Positions 55,564-64,000 are shown, counted from the first letter of the stretch. The stretch: DNA of 64,000 bases from Tenacibaculum dicentrarchi (GCF_964036635.1 NZ_OZ038524.1:1-64000); one strand, 5' to 3'. Numbers and translations are program-made. The notes: generated by a model from the sequence alone, not told the origin.

Positions 55564-56436
55564 ATGAATAGTAAACAAGTTAAATGGTTGTATTTAATAG
55601 TGCTTGCACTTGTTTGGGGAAGCTCTTTTATATTGATGAAAAAAGCATTAATTGGGGTAACTCCAATACAATTAGGAGCTTTAAGGATTTTAATTACTGC
55701 TATTTTTTTATTACTGATAGGTTTTAAAAGTCTTAAAAAAATTCAAAAAAAACATCAAATTTATATTTTATACACTGCTTTTTTAGGAACTTTTTTTCCT
55801 GTTTTTATGTATGCTTTTGCAGTAAAAGGTATCGACAGTGCTATTACTGCTATTTTGAGTTCGCTAACACCTTTTAATACGTTTATTTTAGGAGCTTTAA
55901 TTTTTGGATTTGCCTTTAATAAAAAACAATTTATAGGTATTTTAGTCGGTTTAATAGGAACACTTATTCTAATTTTAAAAGGTGCAGAACTGAATCCTAA
56001 TCAAAATTATTGGTATGCTATTTTGGTTGTTTTTTCATCTATCGGATATGCTTTTAACGTAAATATAATCAAAAAGTATTTATCAGATTTAGACGCCTTG
56101 GCAATAACAACAGGTAATTTTTTAGTATTGATTATTCCTGCATCTTTAGTGTTATTTTTTTCTGATTTTTTTACATTATTTGAATTAAACGATCAAATGA
56201 CTACGACATTTGGGTATATAACTATTTTAGCTATTTTGGGAACAGGAATTGCAAAAATATTGTATAATAAAATGGTACATTTAACGACTCCTATTTTTGC
56301 ATCATCAGTAACTTATTTAATCCCGATTGTTGCTGTTGCCTGGGGTTTAGCTGATGATGAAAAATTAAGTTTAGTTCAATTATTAGCTGGTGGAATTATT
56401 TTATTTGGTGTTTGGTTGGTAAATAAGGCGAAATAA
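55564..56436 (+). CDS. EamA/DMT-family transporter
   Basis: From the ATG at 55564 the protein has 290 residues with ten membrane helices in two EamA repeats, beginning WLYLIVLALVWGSSFILMKKAL. The ALVWGSSF motif is the EamA signature. Substrate unknown. It is a second, distinct member from the one at 23748. An in-frame TTG six bases upstream was rejected in favour of the ATG. Confidence 0.88.
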   Translation: MNSKQVKWLYLIVLALVWGSSFILMKKALIGVTPIQLGALRILITAIFLLLIGFKSLKKIQKKHQIYILYTAFLGTFFPVFMYAFAVKGIDSAITAILSSLTPFNTFILGALIFGFAFNKKQFIGILVGLIGTLILILKGAELNPNQNYWYAILVVFSSIGYAFNVNIIKKYLSDLDALAITTGNFLVLIIPASLVLFFSDFFTLFELNDQMTTTFGYITILAILGTGIAKILYNKMVHLTTPIFASSVTYLIPIVAVAWGLADDEKLSLVQLLAGGIILFGVWLVNKAK

Positions 56437-56445
56437 AATAGCGTA

Positions 56446-56480
56446 TAAAAAAAGAGCCAAAACAACCGTTTTGACTCTTT
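56446..56480. terminator. Bidirectional terminator EamA / M16
   Basis: AGAGCCAAAAC (56453-56463) pairs with 56468-56478 with one wobble position, flanked by A- and T-runs. Confidence 0.82.
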
Positions 56481-56504
56481 AAAAGTAGTTTTAAAAACTC
56501 TATT

Positions 56505-58553
56505 TTACTGAAAATCAGCATTAGAAACACCTTCGTTAATTTTTACTTCTTTTAATTTGAAGTTCATTTTCATAGGTCCCATTGATTGGATTACTAAATG
56601 AGGAAATTTAATTCCGTTTACTTCTTTATAATCAGAGAATTCTAAAGGCACTTTTACCTCTCCTTGAGGTCCTTTAGCTACCGATATTTCTTTCACTTTT
56701 AAGCCTGATTTTACATCATAAAAAATTTCTTTTTTATGGAAGATAATTACATAGGCATTTTTACCGTTAATAGGTTCTATTCTGCTTAAAGTACCATTTT
56801 TATAGGCTGCATCAGCAAAAGGAGCTGCATTATTTTTTGCATCTTCAAGTTCCTTACCTTTTAATTGTTTCTTTTGTCCACGAGCTTCTTGATAGCCATT
56901 TACACCATCAAAAACTTCTTTTTGCATTACATTTCCTGCCATTGAAACAATTGTTGAAGTTTTGTTAGGTGCAGCACTTTTTTTAACTAAAGTTAATTGC
57001 ATTCCTTGAACTTTAGCTTCTGAAGTAGTTTTTAAAGTTTTTACACTTGCAATTTTATCTTTACCACCAATGGCTTTAAAATAGTTGTCAATTACCGAAG
57101 TAGAAGTAATACCTTTAGGAATAGGTAAACTCATTGCAGGTTTTGCAGTAGCATTTCCTTCTTTATCAAAATATTGAATGCTATATTCTTTATTTTTTTC
57201 TAAGTTTTCTAAAACATCTGTTGCTTTTCCTGTAATTATAATTCTAGCATTGTTTGCTTTAAAATATTTTACAGCAGCATTTTGAATATCTGTTATTGTT
57301 ACTGAATTGATGTTTTCTAAGTAGTTTTCATAAAAATCAGTAGGTAAATTATAACGTGCAATATTTAAAGCATAACGAGCAGCAGTTACAGGTTTTTGAA
57401 CTTCCATTACAAAATTACCTACATATTTTGCTTTGGCATTTTTCAATTCTTCATCAGATACTTTTTGTGTTCTAATTTTGCGAATTTCTTTTTGAATTTC
57501 AACGACTGAACTATCGGTAACAATGTTACGAACACTAGCGCTAGCCCTAAATGTTGCAGCATCTCTACTTTGTCTAATACTAGAATATGAACCATAAGTA
57601 TAGCCTTTGTCTTCACGTAAATTTAAAAATAAACGTGCAGTTCCGCCACCACCAAGAATGGTGTTTGCTAATATTGCAGCGTAGTAATCTTTATCGCCTA
57701 ATTTTAAATCGATATTATTTGCTACTACAATTTCCGATTGTACCGCATTAGGCATATTGATAAAGTTAATTTCGGTTTTGTTTACGTTTTTTGGTTTATC
57801 AAAAGCAACAGCAGGTACGTTTCCTTTTTTCCAATTACTAAATAATTTAGTAACCATTTTTTTAGTTTTTGAAGTGTTAATATCTCCAACAATAACTAAA
57901 TAAGCGTTGTTTGGTTTGTAATAAGTATTGAAGTTATTTTTAACATCAGCAAGGGTAATATTACCAATTGATTTTTTGGTTGTAAACTCTCCGAAAGGAT
58001 GTTTTTTTCCATAGATTAAAGCACTTTCAACTCTTCTTGCTATAGCAGTTACACTTTTTTCATTTGATTTTAAACCGTCTAAAGTAACGGCAATTTCTTT
58101 ATCAAATTCTTCTTTAGTAAACGCTGAGTTTTTAACGCCATCAGCCATTAATTCTAATACTTGAGGAAAGTATTTAATTAATGAACTTGCCGATGCACCT
58201 GAGCTATAAAAGTCAACATAAGCACCTAAATAATCTACTTTTTCGTTAAATTCATCTTTGGTAATGTTTGCTGTTCCACGTCCTAACAAACTTCCCATAA
58301 CACTTGATAAACCTGCTTTTTCACCTTCAAAAACGGCTTTGTTATCAATAGTTAAGCTAGCAGATGCTCTTGGTAATTTATGGTTTTCAACCATAATTAC
58401 CTGTAAACCATTAGGTAGTGTAAATTTTTTCACTTTACCTAATCGTACTTTTGGAGCTGGTCCTGGTTTTGGTTGTACGCTTCTATCTATTTGTGCAGTG
58501 GTAGCAAAAGACATTGCTAAAATTGCGATAAGTGATACTATTTTTGTTTTCAT
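56505..58553 (-). CDS. M16-family peptidase-like protein, inactive subunit with C-terminal lipoprotein-sorting-like domain
   Basis: The 682-residue exported protein (signal 1-20) has M16 N- and C-domains (about 40-460), but the zinc motif HxxEH is absent: the matching helix reads AGLSSVMGSLLGRG. M16 proteins often work as an active/inactive pair, and the active partner is the adjacent gene. Residues about 470-682 form an added beta-rich domain (TSTSVIDNYFKAIGGKDKIASVKTL...) resembling LolA-like lipoprotein-binding folds. It begins 21 bases after the active subunit, in one operon. Confidence 0.88.
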   Translation of the reverse strand: MKTKIVSLIAILAMSFATTAQIDRSVQPKPGPAPKVRLGKVKKFTLPNGLQVIMVENHKLPRASASLTIDNKAVFEGEKAGLSSVMGSLLGRGTANITKDEFNEKVDYLGAYVDFYSSGASASSLIKYFPQVLELMADGVKNSAFTKEEFDKEIAVTLDGLKSNEKSVTAIARRVESALIYGKKHPFGEFTTKKSIGNITLADVKNNFNTYYKPNNAYLVIVGDINTSKTKKMVTKLFSNWKKGNVPAVAFDKPKNVNKTEINFINMPNAVQSEIVVANNIDLKLGDKDYYAAILANTILGGGGTARLFLNLREDKGYTYGSYSSIRQSRDAATFRASASVRNIVTDSSVVEIQKEIRKIRTQKVSDEELKNAKAKYVGNFVMEVQKPVTAARYALNIARYNLPTDFYENYLENINSVTITDIQNAAVKYFKANNARIIITGKATDVLENLEKNKEYSIQYFDKEGNATAKPAMSLPIPKGITSTSVIDNYFKAIGGKDKIASVKTLKTTSEAKVQGMQLTLVKKSAAPNKTSTIVSMAGNVMQKEVFDGVNGYQEARGQKKQLKGKELEDAKNNAAPFADAAYKNGTLSRIEPINGKNAYVIIFHKKEIFYDVKSGLKVKEISVAKGPQGEVKVPLEFSDYKEVNGIKFPHLVIQSMGPMKMNFKLKEVKINEGVSNADFQ

Positions 58554-58574
58554 AATATATTAATGTCTTTTGAT

Positions 58575-59888
58575 TTATTTCTTTTTTGGTAAATATTCTA
58601 AAACTAATCGTTGATTTGGGTTTAGGTACTTTTTTGCAGCAGCTCTAATTTCTTCACGAGTAATAGAACGAAAAATATCAATTTCGGTATTTATTAAATT
58701 GGTATCGCCATATAATACGTTAAAACGAGCTAAAGAATTTGCAACACCTTCAACACTTGCGTTAGCATTTACAAAATCATTTTCAAATTTATTTTGTAAT
58801 TTTTTATAGGCTTTTTCTGAAATTAAATTGGTTTGTATTTTTACAATTTCTTCATCAATTTCTTTGGTTAAATCAGTTAAAGAAGTTTTTCCTAAAGGAA
58901 GCCCATACACCACGTAAGTTCCGTAATCTTCTTGGCTAAGACTAAAAGCACCTACTTGTAATGCCATTTTTTTAGTATCGACTAATTTTTTATATAAAAT
59001 AGAGCTTTTTCCATCGCTTAAATAGGTTGAAATCATGTCTAAAACTCTCGCTTCTCTAGTTTTCATAGAAGGAGTTCTGTAGGCATTTACAATTGCAGGA
59101 ATTTGAATATTTGCATCATACGCCTTGGCATTTATTTGTTTGGTAATTGGGGCTTCTTTTACAAATTTCCTTGTTACTTCGGCACCTCTAGGTATGTTTC
59201 CAAAATAAGCTTCTACCAATTTTTTAGTTTTTTTGATATTGATATCACCAGCAACAACTAAAGTAGCATTATTAGGAACGTAGAATTTTTTATTAAAGGC
59301 TAAAAACTCCGCTAAAGTAGCGTCGTCTAAATGCTTCATTTTTCCGATAGTAGTTCCTTTATAAGCATGCTTTTTAAAAATATTCTTTTTAACATTTTCT
59401 AAGAAGCTTCCATACGGTTGATTGTCAACACGTAATCTTTTTTCTTCTTTTACAACTTCGTTCTGAGTATCGACACCACCTTGATTAATTACAGGGTGTA
59501 ATAAACGTTCCGACTCCATCCATAAACCTAATTCTAGGTTGTTTGAAGGAAATACTTCGTAATAATAAGTTCTATCATCGGTGGTATTGGCGTTGTTTTT
59601 TCCTCCATTAGATGAAACAATTTTAAACCAGTCTCCTTTTTTAATGTTTTTTGTTCCTTCAAATAATAAGTGTTCGAAAAAATGTGCCATTCCTGTTCTG
59701 TTTGGCTGTTCATCTTTAGCGCCAACATGATACATTACTGCTGTTGTTACTACAGGAGCAGACTTGTCTTGATGCAAAATTACGTGCATTCCGTTGCTTA
59801 AATCGTACTCTTTAAATTCGACTTTTTGAGCAGTAGCATAGAAGCCAACAAGTAAAGCCATTGAAAGAGTTATCATACTTTTTTTCAT
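58575..59888 (-). CDS. M16-family zinc peptidase, active subunit
   Basis: The 437-residue exported protein (signal 1-20) has the inverted zinc motif HFFEH at 69-73 and the downstream glutamate region NEVVKEEKRLRVDN. The M16 fold (two homologous halves) is complete. Such peptidases clear small peptides in the periplasm. Its partner gene lies directly downstream and lacks the motif, so the pair likely forms a heterodimer. Confidence 0.93.
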   Translation of the reverse strand: MKKSMITLSMALLVGFYATAQKVEFKEYDLSNGMHVILHQDKSAPVVTTAVMYHVGAKDEQPNRTGMAHFFEHLLFEGTKNIKKGDWFKIVSSNGGKNNANTTDDRTYYYEVFPSNNLELGLWMESERLLHPVINQGGVDTQNEVVKEEKRLRVDNQPYGSFLENVKKNIFKKHAYKGTTIGKMKHLDDATLAEFLAFNKKFYVPNNATLVVAGDINIKKTKKLVEAYFGNIPRGAEVTRKFVKEAPITKQINAKAYDANIQIPAIVNAYRTPSMKTREARVLDMISTYLSDGKSSILYKKLVDTKKMALQVGAFSLSQEDYGTYVVYGLPLGKTSLTDLTKEIDEEIVKIQTNLISEKAYKKLQNKFENDFVNANASVEGVANSLARFNVLYGDTNLINTEIDIFRSITREEIRAAAKKYLNPNQRLVLEYLPKKK

Positions 59889-60013
59889 GGATATTTTTTT
59901 TAGTTTTTAACTGATTTTTATATAGGACGTGAAGTTAAGATGTTTGTTACATATTATGATATCTAGATTTTAATAAGGTTATTTTTTAACATTTTTTTGT
60001 GATTTTTATGTTA

Positions 60014-60304
60014 GAGTCTGTTTAAAAATTAAATAAACTGTGAGTTCGAGTGATTTTTTTCCTTCAAAAAAATTGTATCGAGAACTTTTTTAGCATGAAA
60101 TTCATTAACATAAAAGAATTCAAATTCTCGATACAATTTTAATTCCTTCTAGTCATTAAAATCACTCGAATTGACAAGAATCATCAAAAAAAAAGGGGGA
60201 GAACTACGGCAAATCAGGATGCGAACCTGAAATGAATTCAGGTTGACCGATGCGATTTCTTATTATTCTGTTACAATTTTTTTCAAATGAAATTAAACAG
60301 GTTA
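60014..60304. mobile_element. MITE-like element B (291 bp)
   Basis: Ends GAGTCTGTTTAA (left) and TAACCTGTTTAA (reverse strand, right) are inverted, and a 3-bp duplication TTA flanks the element (60011-60013 and 60305-60307). Inside are an inverted arm (60043-60085) and a direct arm (60124-60176, ATTCTCGATACAATTTTAAT ... CACTCGAATTGACA) matching the left half of the R unit. A smaller palindrome AACCTGAA/TTCAGGTT lies near the right end. No coding capacity. Confidence 0.82.
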
Positions 60305-60375
60305 TTAGGTTATTTAAGTTGAAAAATGATTTTAAAAGTTGTAAAATAATGTTGAAATATCTTAAATATGATGAT

Positions 60376-60465
60376 GATGCTTAGCCCCGATTGTAGCAAT
60401 TGTTTGAGCTCCTTTTTTGATTTTTTTTCAAAAAAGAGCGAGTGCGGAAAGCGGGAAATAGCTCC
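60376..60465 (-). repeat. C-family structured intergenic repeat, copy C3 (reversed)
   Basis: This reversed copy reads TTAGCCCCGATTGTAGCAAT on the plus strand and ends GAGTGCGGAAAGCGGGAAAT. It lies upstream of the rplU promoter, between MITE B and rplU, and differs from C1/C2 in the outer arms. Confidence 0.8.
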
Positions 60466-60577
60466 AAACAAAAAGTAAGTATCAATTGAAATGTTTTGAT
60501 AGATAGGTTATTATTACTTTTTTAAGAAGTAAATACTTGTTTTGATGCAAATTAGTAGTAATTTTCTGAGCTTTAGA

Positions 60578-60608
60578 TTGTTTGTTATTTTTATACAACG
60601 TATATTTG
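60578..60608 (+). promoter_or_regulatory. Promoter of rplU-rpmA
   Basis: TTG at 60578-60580, a 20-base spacer and TATATTTG at 60601-60608 match the Bacteroidota consensus. The box and following 12 bases are identical to the hup promoter. Confidence 0.8.
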
Positions 60609-60611
60609 CAG

Positions 60612-60627
60612 CCTCATTTTCATGAGG
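60612..60627 (+). promoter_or_regulatory. Hairpin in the rplU leader
   Basis: CCTCAT-TTTC-ATGAGG forms a perfect 6-bp stem near the predicted transcript start, 32 bases before the rplU ATG. It could be a 5'-end protector or an autoregulatory site for L21; the sequence alone cannot decide. Confidence 0.55.
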
Positions 60628-60659
60628 AAAATGTAAACTAATAACGCAAAACAAAAAGT

Positions 60660-61295
60660 ATGTACGCAATCGTAGAGATAGCAGGGCAGCAATTTAAAGT
60701 AGCAAAAGACCAAAAAGTATTCGTACACCGTTTACAAGACGCAGAAGGATCAAATGTAACATTTGAGAACGTTATGCTAATTGCAGACAATGGTAACGTA
60801 ACTATTGGCGCCCCAGCTATAAAAGGTGCAGGAGTAACTGCAAAAGTATTACGTCACTTAAAAGGTGATAAGGTAATCGTTTTCAAGAAGAAAAGAAGAA
60901 AAGGTTACAAAAAGAAAAACGGACACAGACAGTATTTAACTGAAATTCAAGTTGAATCTATCGTTGCTTCTGGAACTTCTAAAGCTGCTCCAAAGGCTGC
61001 TAAAGCTGCACCAAAGAAAGCTGCAAAAAAAGCTTCTAAAGCTGATGATTTAACAAAGATTGAAGGTGCTGGACCTAAAGCTGCTCAAGCTTTAGTGAAC
61101 GCAGGAATTGATACTTTTGCGAAAGTTGCAAAACAAGACCCAGCTACATTAAGTAAAATTTTAGTAGAAGCTAGTTCTCGTTTATCTCACTTAGTTACTA
61201 CTACTTGGCCAAAACAAGCACAATTAGCTGCTGATGGTGAGTGGGATGTATTAAAAGTGTTACAAGACAAGTTAGACGGAGGAATTGAAAAATAA
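60660..61295 (+). CDS. rplU: 50S ribosomal protein L21 with C-terminal extension
   Basis: Residues 1-103 are a standard L21 ([13 protein letters not shown] ... [17 protein letters not shown]). A Lys/Ala linker (104-130) and a helix-hairpin-helix-like domain (131-211, [20 protein letters not shown]) follow, roughly doubling the usual length. Extended L21 of this kind is frequent in Flavobacteriia. The HhH part may contact rRNA or another protein. It is first in a two-gene operon with rpmA. Confidence 0.95.
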   Translation: MYAIVEIAGQQFKVAKDQKVFVHRLQDAEGSNVTFENVMLIADNGNVTIGAPAIKGAGVTAKVLRHLKGDKVIVFKKKRRKGYKKKNGHRQYLTEIQVESIVASGTSKAAPKAAKAAPKKAAKKASKADDLTKIEGAGPKAAQALVNAGIDTFAKVAKQDPATLSKILVEASSRLSHLVTTTWPKQAQLAADGEWDVLKVLQDKLDGGIEK

Positions 61296-61331
61296 TCTCG
61301 TACAAGTTTAATCTAAAAAAATCAAAATAAG

Positions 61332-61592
61332 ATGGCTCATAAAAAAGGTGTCGGTAGTTCGAAGAATGGTAGAGAATCAGAATCGAAACGATTAGGAGTA
61401 AAGATTTTTGGAGGACAAGCTGCTATTGCAGGTAATATTATTGTTCGTCAAAGAGGTACAACGCACAATCCAGGTAAAAATGTTTACATGGGGAAAGATC
61501 ATACTTTACACGCTAAAGTTGATGGTGTTGTTGCTTTTAGAAAGAAAAGAAATGACAGATCTTACGTTTCTATAGTTCCTTTCGAGGCTTAA
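61332..61592 (+). CDS. rpmA: 50S ribosomal protein L27
   Basis: The 86-residue protein has the L27 pattern: [20 protein letters not shown], the [18 protein letters not shown] core and the ending [11 protein letters not shown]. The N-terminal end reaches the peptidyl-transferase centre. It lies 36 bases after rplU and is closed by two terminators. Confidence 0.98.
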   Translation: MAHKKGVGSSKNGRESESKRLGVKIFGGQAAIAGNIIVRQRGTTHNPGKNVYMGKDHTLHAKVDGVVAFRKKRNDRSYVSIVPFEA

Positions 61593-61615
61593 GAAATTTC
61601 TGATTACATATATTA

Positions 61616-61647
61616 AAGCTCAAACAATTTATTGTTTGAGCTTTTTT
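61616..61647 (+). terminator. Terminator after rpmA
   Basis: AAGCTCAAACAAT pairs with the complementary arm at 61631-61643, followed by a T-run. Confidence 0.9.
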
Positions 61648-61674
61648 ATGTGCTAAATTTAAAATTTTTTACAT

Positions 61675-61704
61675 AAAAAAGCATCACTCTAAAGTGATGC
61701 TTTT
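61675..61704. terminator. Second terminator downstream of rpmA
   Basis: GCATCACT (61681-61688) pairs with 61693-61700, with an A-run before and T-run after. The rest of this 357-base gap holds only the LytTR promoter. Confidence 0.85.
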
Positions 61705-61925
61705 ATTTATTATCATTTTTGATTAATCCCCCAATTTATCAAAATTGATTTTCAAGTATATTATATGTGGCGCAAATATCTTTTAAAAAGACATCAGAAA
61801 AAAGAACTTATGTATAAATGGTATCAATTTATGTATAATTGGTTTCTATTTTAATTTTTATCTCAACCTCTTTTTTTAAATAGTGTTTTTCAGCTTTTTG
61901 TGTTTTTATTTAGCCTAATATCGAT

Positions 61926-61933
61926 TATATTTG
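61926..61933 (+). promoter_or_regulatory. -7 box of the LytTR regulator
   Basis: TATATTTG is a perfect match 16 bases before the ATG at 61950. Confidence 0.6.
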
Positions 61934-61949
61934 AGGTAAATTTTGATGT

Positions 61950-62684
61950 ATGTTACGAGCTGTAATTGTTGATGACGAGCCTAAGGCAATAGAAGGATTT
62001 TTGTGGGAATTGTCTAGTTTTAACGATGATTTAGAAATTATACAAACATTTACTCAAGCAGAACAAGCTATAAAATATATCAACAATAATCCGATTGATT
62101 GTCTTTTTTTAGATATTGAAATGCCAACAATGGACGGTTTTCAATTGTTAGAAAAATTAGATAAAAAAGATTTTGCCATTGTTATTACAACTGCTTATAG
62201 TGAATATGCTATAAAGGCTTTAAAAAATGATGCAATTGATTATTTATTAAAACCCATAGATTCTGATGATTTAGAGGTAACATTAAATAGGGTTAAAAAT
62301 TACCATGAAAAAAGTAATAGCAGTGAAAAAATTGAACAAATACTTTCTAATTTTAATAAAAAGTTCAACAAAAGAAAAATTACAATCAATACCGATGGAA
62401 AACTAATTTTTTTAAAACAATCGGAAATTGTGTTTGTAGAGTCTGATGGTAATTATTGCACAATTCATGCTATTAATAATAGAAAAATTGTAGTAACAAA
62501 AAAATTAAAAGAAATAAATTCGCTACTTCCTGAAGAGCATTTTTTTAGAATTCACAATTCATTTATTATCAACTTAAATAAATTAAAACAGTTTATAAAA
62601 TCGGACGGATATGTTATTTTAGAAGATAACCATAGAATCCCTGTTTCTCGTCAAAAGAAATCAGATTTTTTAGAAAAATTTTAG
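61950..62684 (+). CDS. LytTR-family response regulator
   Basis: The 244-residue protein has a receiver domain (1-118) with acidic pocket D8-D9, phospho-acceptor D55 (LFLDIEMP) and K101, then a LytTR DNA-binding domain (about 140-244: VFVESDGNYCTIHA ... HNSFIINLNKL). It controls an unknown regulon. The cognate kinase gene starts 10 bases downstream, in the reverse of the usual order in Firmicutes. Confidence 0.95.
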   Translation: MLRAVIVDDEPKAIEGFLWELSSFNDDLEIIQTFTQAEQAIKYINNNPIDCLFLDIEMPTMDGFQLLEKLDKKDFAIVITTAYSEYAIKALKNDAIDYLLKPIDSDDLEVTLNRVKNYHEKSNSSEKIEQILSNFNKKFNKRKITINTDGKLIFLKQSEIVFVESDGNYCTIHAINNRKIVVTKKLKEINSLLPEEHFFRIHNSFIINLNKLKQFIKSDGYVILEDNHRIPVSRQKKSDFLEKF

Positions 62685-62694
62685 AACTGCTTTT

Positions 62695-64000
62695 ATGAAA
62701 ATAATCGGTTTTATAGTTTTCTTTTTCCTGTGTACAACATATACTTGCTTCGCAGAAAAAAATAGTGACACTATACTTTCAAATACTATAGATAAAAAAG
62801 AACTCACTTTTTTTAAAATTAAAAAATACCTTAAAGATAAGCTATTTACATATGAAGAAATAGAAAGACTTGAAAGAGCATTAAAAGAAGCTATAATAGC
62901 AAAAAATAATGTAAGAAGACTTGAAATATTAAATCAGATAGGGAATTTTTATAGCCAACAAGATAACCTTCGAGAAGCCTTAAATTATCATCAACAAGTG
63001 TTAGATATTGTACCTAACACAAAAAATCAAAACAGCGATGTTAAACGAAGTACTAGTATTGCAATAAATAGTATTGCTATCATTTATGTATCTTTAAAAC
63101 AATATGAAAGAGCTTTAGATTTATTTAATCAATCGATTCCTATACAAAAAAATATAGGAGATATTAGTGGTTTAGCAGTCACTTATCAACAGCGAGGAGT
63201 TACATATCAAAAAATTGGAAATTTAGATAAAGCATTAGCTGATTTTAAAAAATCGTTAGCCTATAATACAGAGGATGAAGATAAGCTAATTACAGTAATT
63301 TGTCATAATAGTATAGCTAATGTTTTAATTTTAAAAAGGAAATATAAAGCAGCTCATACTTGTTTAATAGAAACTTTAACATTTGCTGAAAAATTGGCTA
63401 ATAGTGATATTTTATCAAAAGTATATAATAGTTTAGGTTGGGTGTTTTTAAAATTAAAAAAATATAAAAAGGCTAATTATTACTTAGATAAATCATTAGA
63501 AATAGGATTGAAAAACAATAACGTATCAATTTTAGAAAGTTGTTATGAGCATTTATCAGAATTAAATAAACAAACAGAAAATTATAAACAAGCACTAAAT
63601 TATCATCAAAAATCAATAGAAATAGCAAAAAAAACATTTAATGATAAGAATATTCGGTATGTAAATAGTCTTATTAATAAATACGATGTTGAAGTAAGTG
63701 CTAATAAAATAAAAAAATTAGCGATTGAAAATAAAATAGCTAAAATAAAACACATTCGAAATAGAAATATTTTAATTATAGTATTAATGTTGCTTGCTTT
63801 TTTTGGCTTTTTATTATATTCAATATACAGACAGCGTTTGTTGAAAAATGAAAAACAAATATTACTGTTAGAGCAAAAAACGTTAAGAATTCAAATGAAT
63901 CCTCACTTTGTGTTTAATGCCCTGAATTCGATTAAATTATATATTATTAATAACGAACAAAAAAATGCGGTGTATTATTTGAATAAATTTTCAAAATTAA
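62695..64000 (+). CDS. TPR-containing LytS-like sensor histidine kinase (partial, runs off window)
   Basis: The frame is open from ATG 62695 to the window end (435 codons, 3' end missing). It has a hydrophobic signal-like start (about 4-20), TPR repeats (about 75-330, for example EALNYHQQVLDIVP and KALADFKKSLAYN), a membrane helix at about 358-378, a short coiled coil and the LytS-type H-box with H404 in QMNPHFVFNALNSIKLYI. Bacteroidota kinases of this kind pair with LytTR regulators. The catalytic ATPase domain should lie beyond position 64000. Confidence 0.9.
   Translation, partial: MKIIGFIVFFFLCTTYTCFAEKNSDTILSNTIDKKELTFFKIKKYLKDKLFTYEEIERLERALKEAIIAKNNVRRLEILNQIGNFYSQQDNLREALNYHQQVLDIVPNTKNQNSDVKRSTSIAINSIAIIYVSLKQYERALDLFNQSIPIQKNIGDISGLAVTYQQRGVTYQKIGNLDKALADFKKSLAYNTEDEDKLITVICHNSIANVLILKRKYKAAHTCLIETLTFAEKLANSDILSKVYNSLGWVFLKLKKYKKANYYLDKSLEIGLKNNNVSILESCYEHLSELNKQTENYKQALNYHQKSIEIAKKTFNDKNIRYVNSLINKYDVEVSANKIKKLAIENKIAKIKHIRNRNILIIVLMLLAFFGFLLYSIYRQRLLKNEKQILLLEQKTLRIQMNPHFVFNALNSIKLYIINNEQKNAVYYLNKFSKL

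Noticed and set aside
60200..60260. tRNA-like sequence (GCGAACCTGAA ... TTCAGGTT)
   Set aside because: It lacks an acceptor stem and anticodon arm and lies inside MITE B; it is simply a short palindrome.

Overview
The window is an AT-rich chromosomal segment (roughly 30% G+C by eye) of a gliding marine-type Flavobacteriaceae bacterium (Bacteroidota), most like Tenacibaculum or Polaribacter. The evidence is gldE and gldD, a SusC/SusD outer-membrane import locus, a DUF4175-ybeY-mnmG cluster, an L21 protein with a C-terminal extension, TTG starts without Shine-Dalgarno sequences, and repeated Bacteroidota-type promoters (TAnnTTTG at about -7, sometimes TTG near -33) shortly upstream of start codons. 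No rRNA, tRNA, prophage, CRISPR array or complete insertion sequence was seen.

Layout. 0-12 kb: RNase R, a GIN-domain protein, TatA, a band-7/YbjQ pair, a DoxX-like protein, a methyltransferase, and the minus-strand unit DUF4175-ybeY-mnmG. 12-26.8 kb: a small lipoprotein, gltX, an outer-membrane barrel, a TerB protein, then the DNA-repair run sbcD-sbcC-mfd with an EamA transporter, an unassigned kinase-like protein and dprA. 26.9-29.6 kb: a minus-strand trio of small genes including a Roadblock-like protein, and a RimK ligase fused to a retropepsin-like domain. 29.8-34.3 kb: a molybdenum-cofactor operon (moaA-moeA-moaC-mobA, minus strand), interrupted between moeA and moaC by a GIY-YIG nuclease gene flanked by palindromic repeats. 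34.4-42.5 kb: a membrane MutS-like ATPase, uvrC, a patatin/barrel protein, rng, a 29-residue basic protein too short for ordinary ORF calling, and hup. 42.6-49.7 kb: a SusC/SusD locus with a zinc metallopeptidase lipoprotein and a DUF4302 lipoprotein. 50-54.6 kb: mutY-ssb-gldE-gldD, then the heme A synthase gene. 54.9-60 kb: a heavy-metal-associated lipoprotein, a second EamA transporter and an active/inactive pair of M16 peptidases. 60.6-64 kb: rplU-rpmA and a LytTR response regulator with a TPR-type LytS-like kinase that runs off the window.

The most unusual content is intergenic. (1) Three copies of a palindromic unit (R1-R3, two of them 118 bp and differing at 2 positions) bracket the GIY-YIG nuclease gene, whose stop codon lies inside R1. 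(2) Two ~290-bp MITE-like elements (54624-54913 and 60014-60304) have inverted ends, 3-bp target duplications, and internal arms that match half of the R unit. (3) A different ~90-bp structured repeat occurs three times. Together (1) and (2) suggest a nuclease-associated palindromic repeat family analogous in layout to REP/RAYT systems but with a GIY-YIG enzyme. This is an inference from position and structure only. Also notable: hup and rplU share an identical 20-nt promoter/start sequence, and SSB lacks its usual acidic tip.
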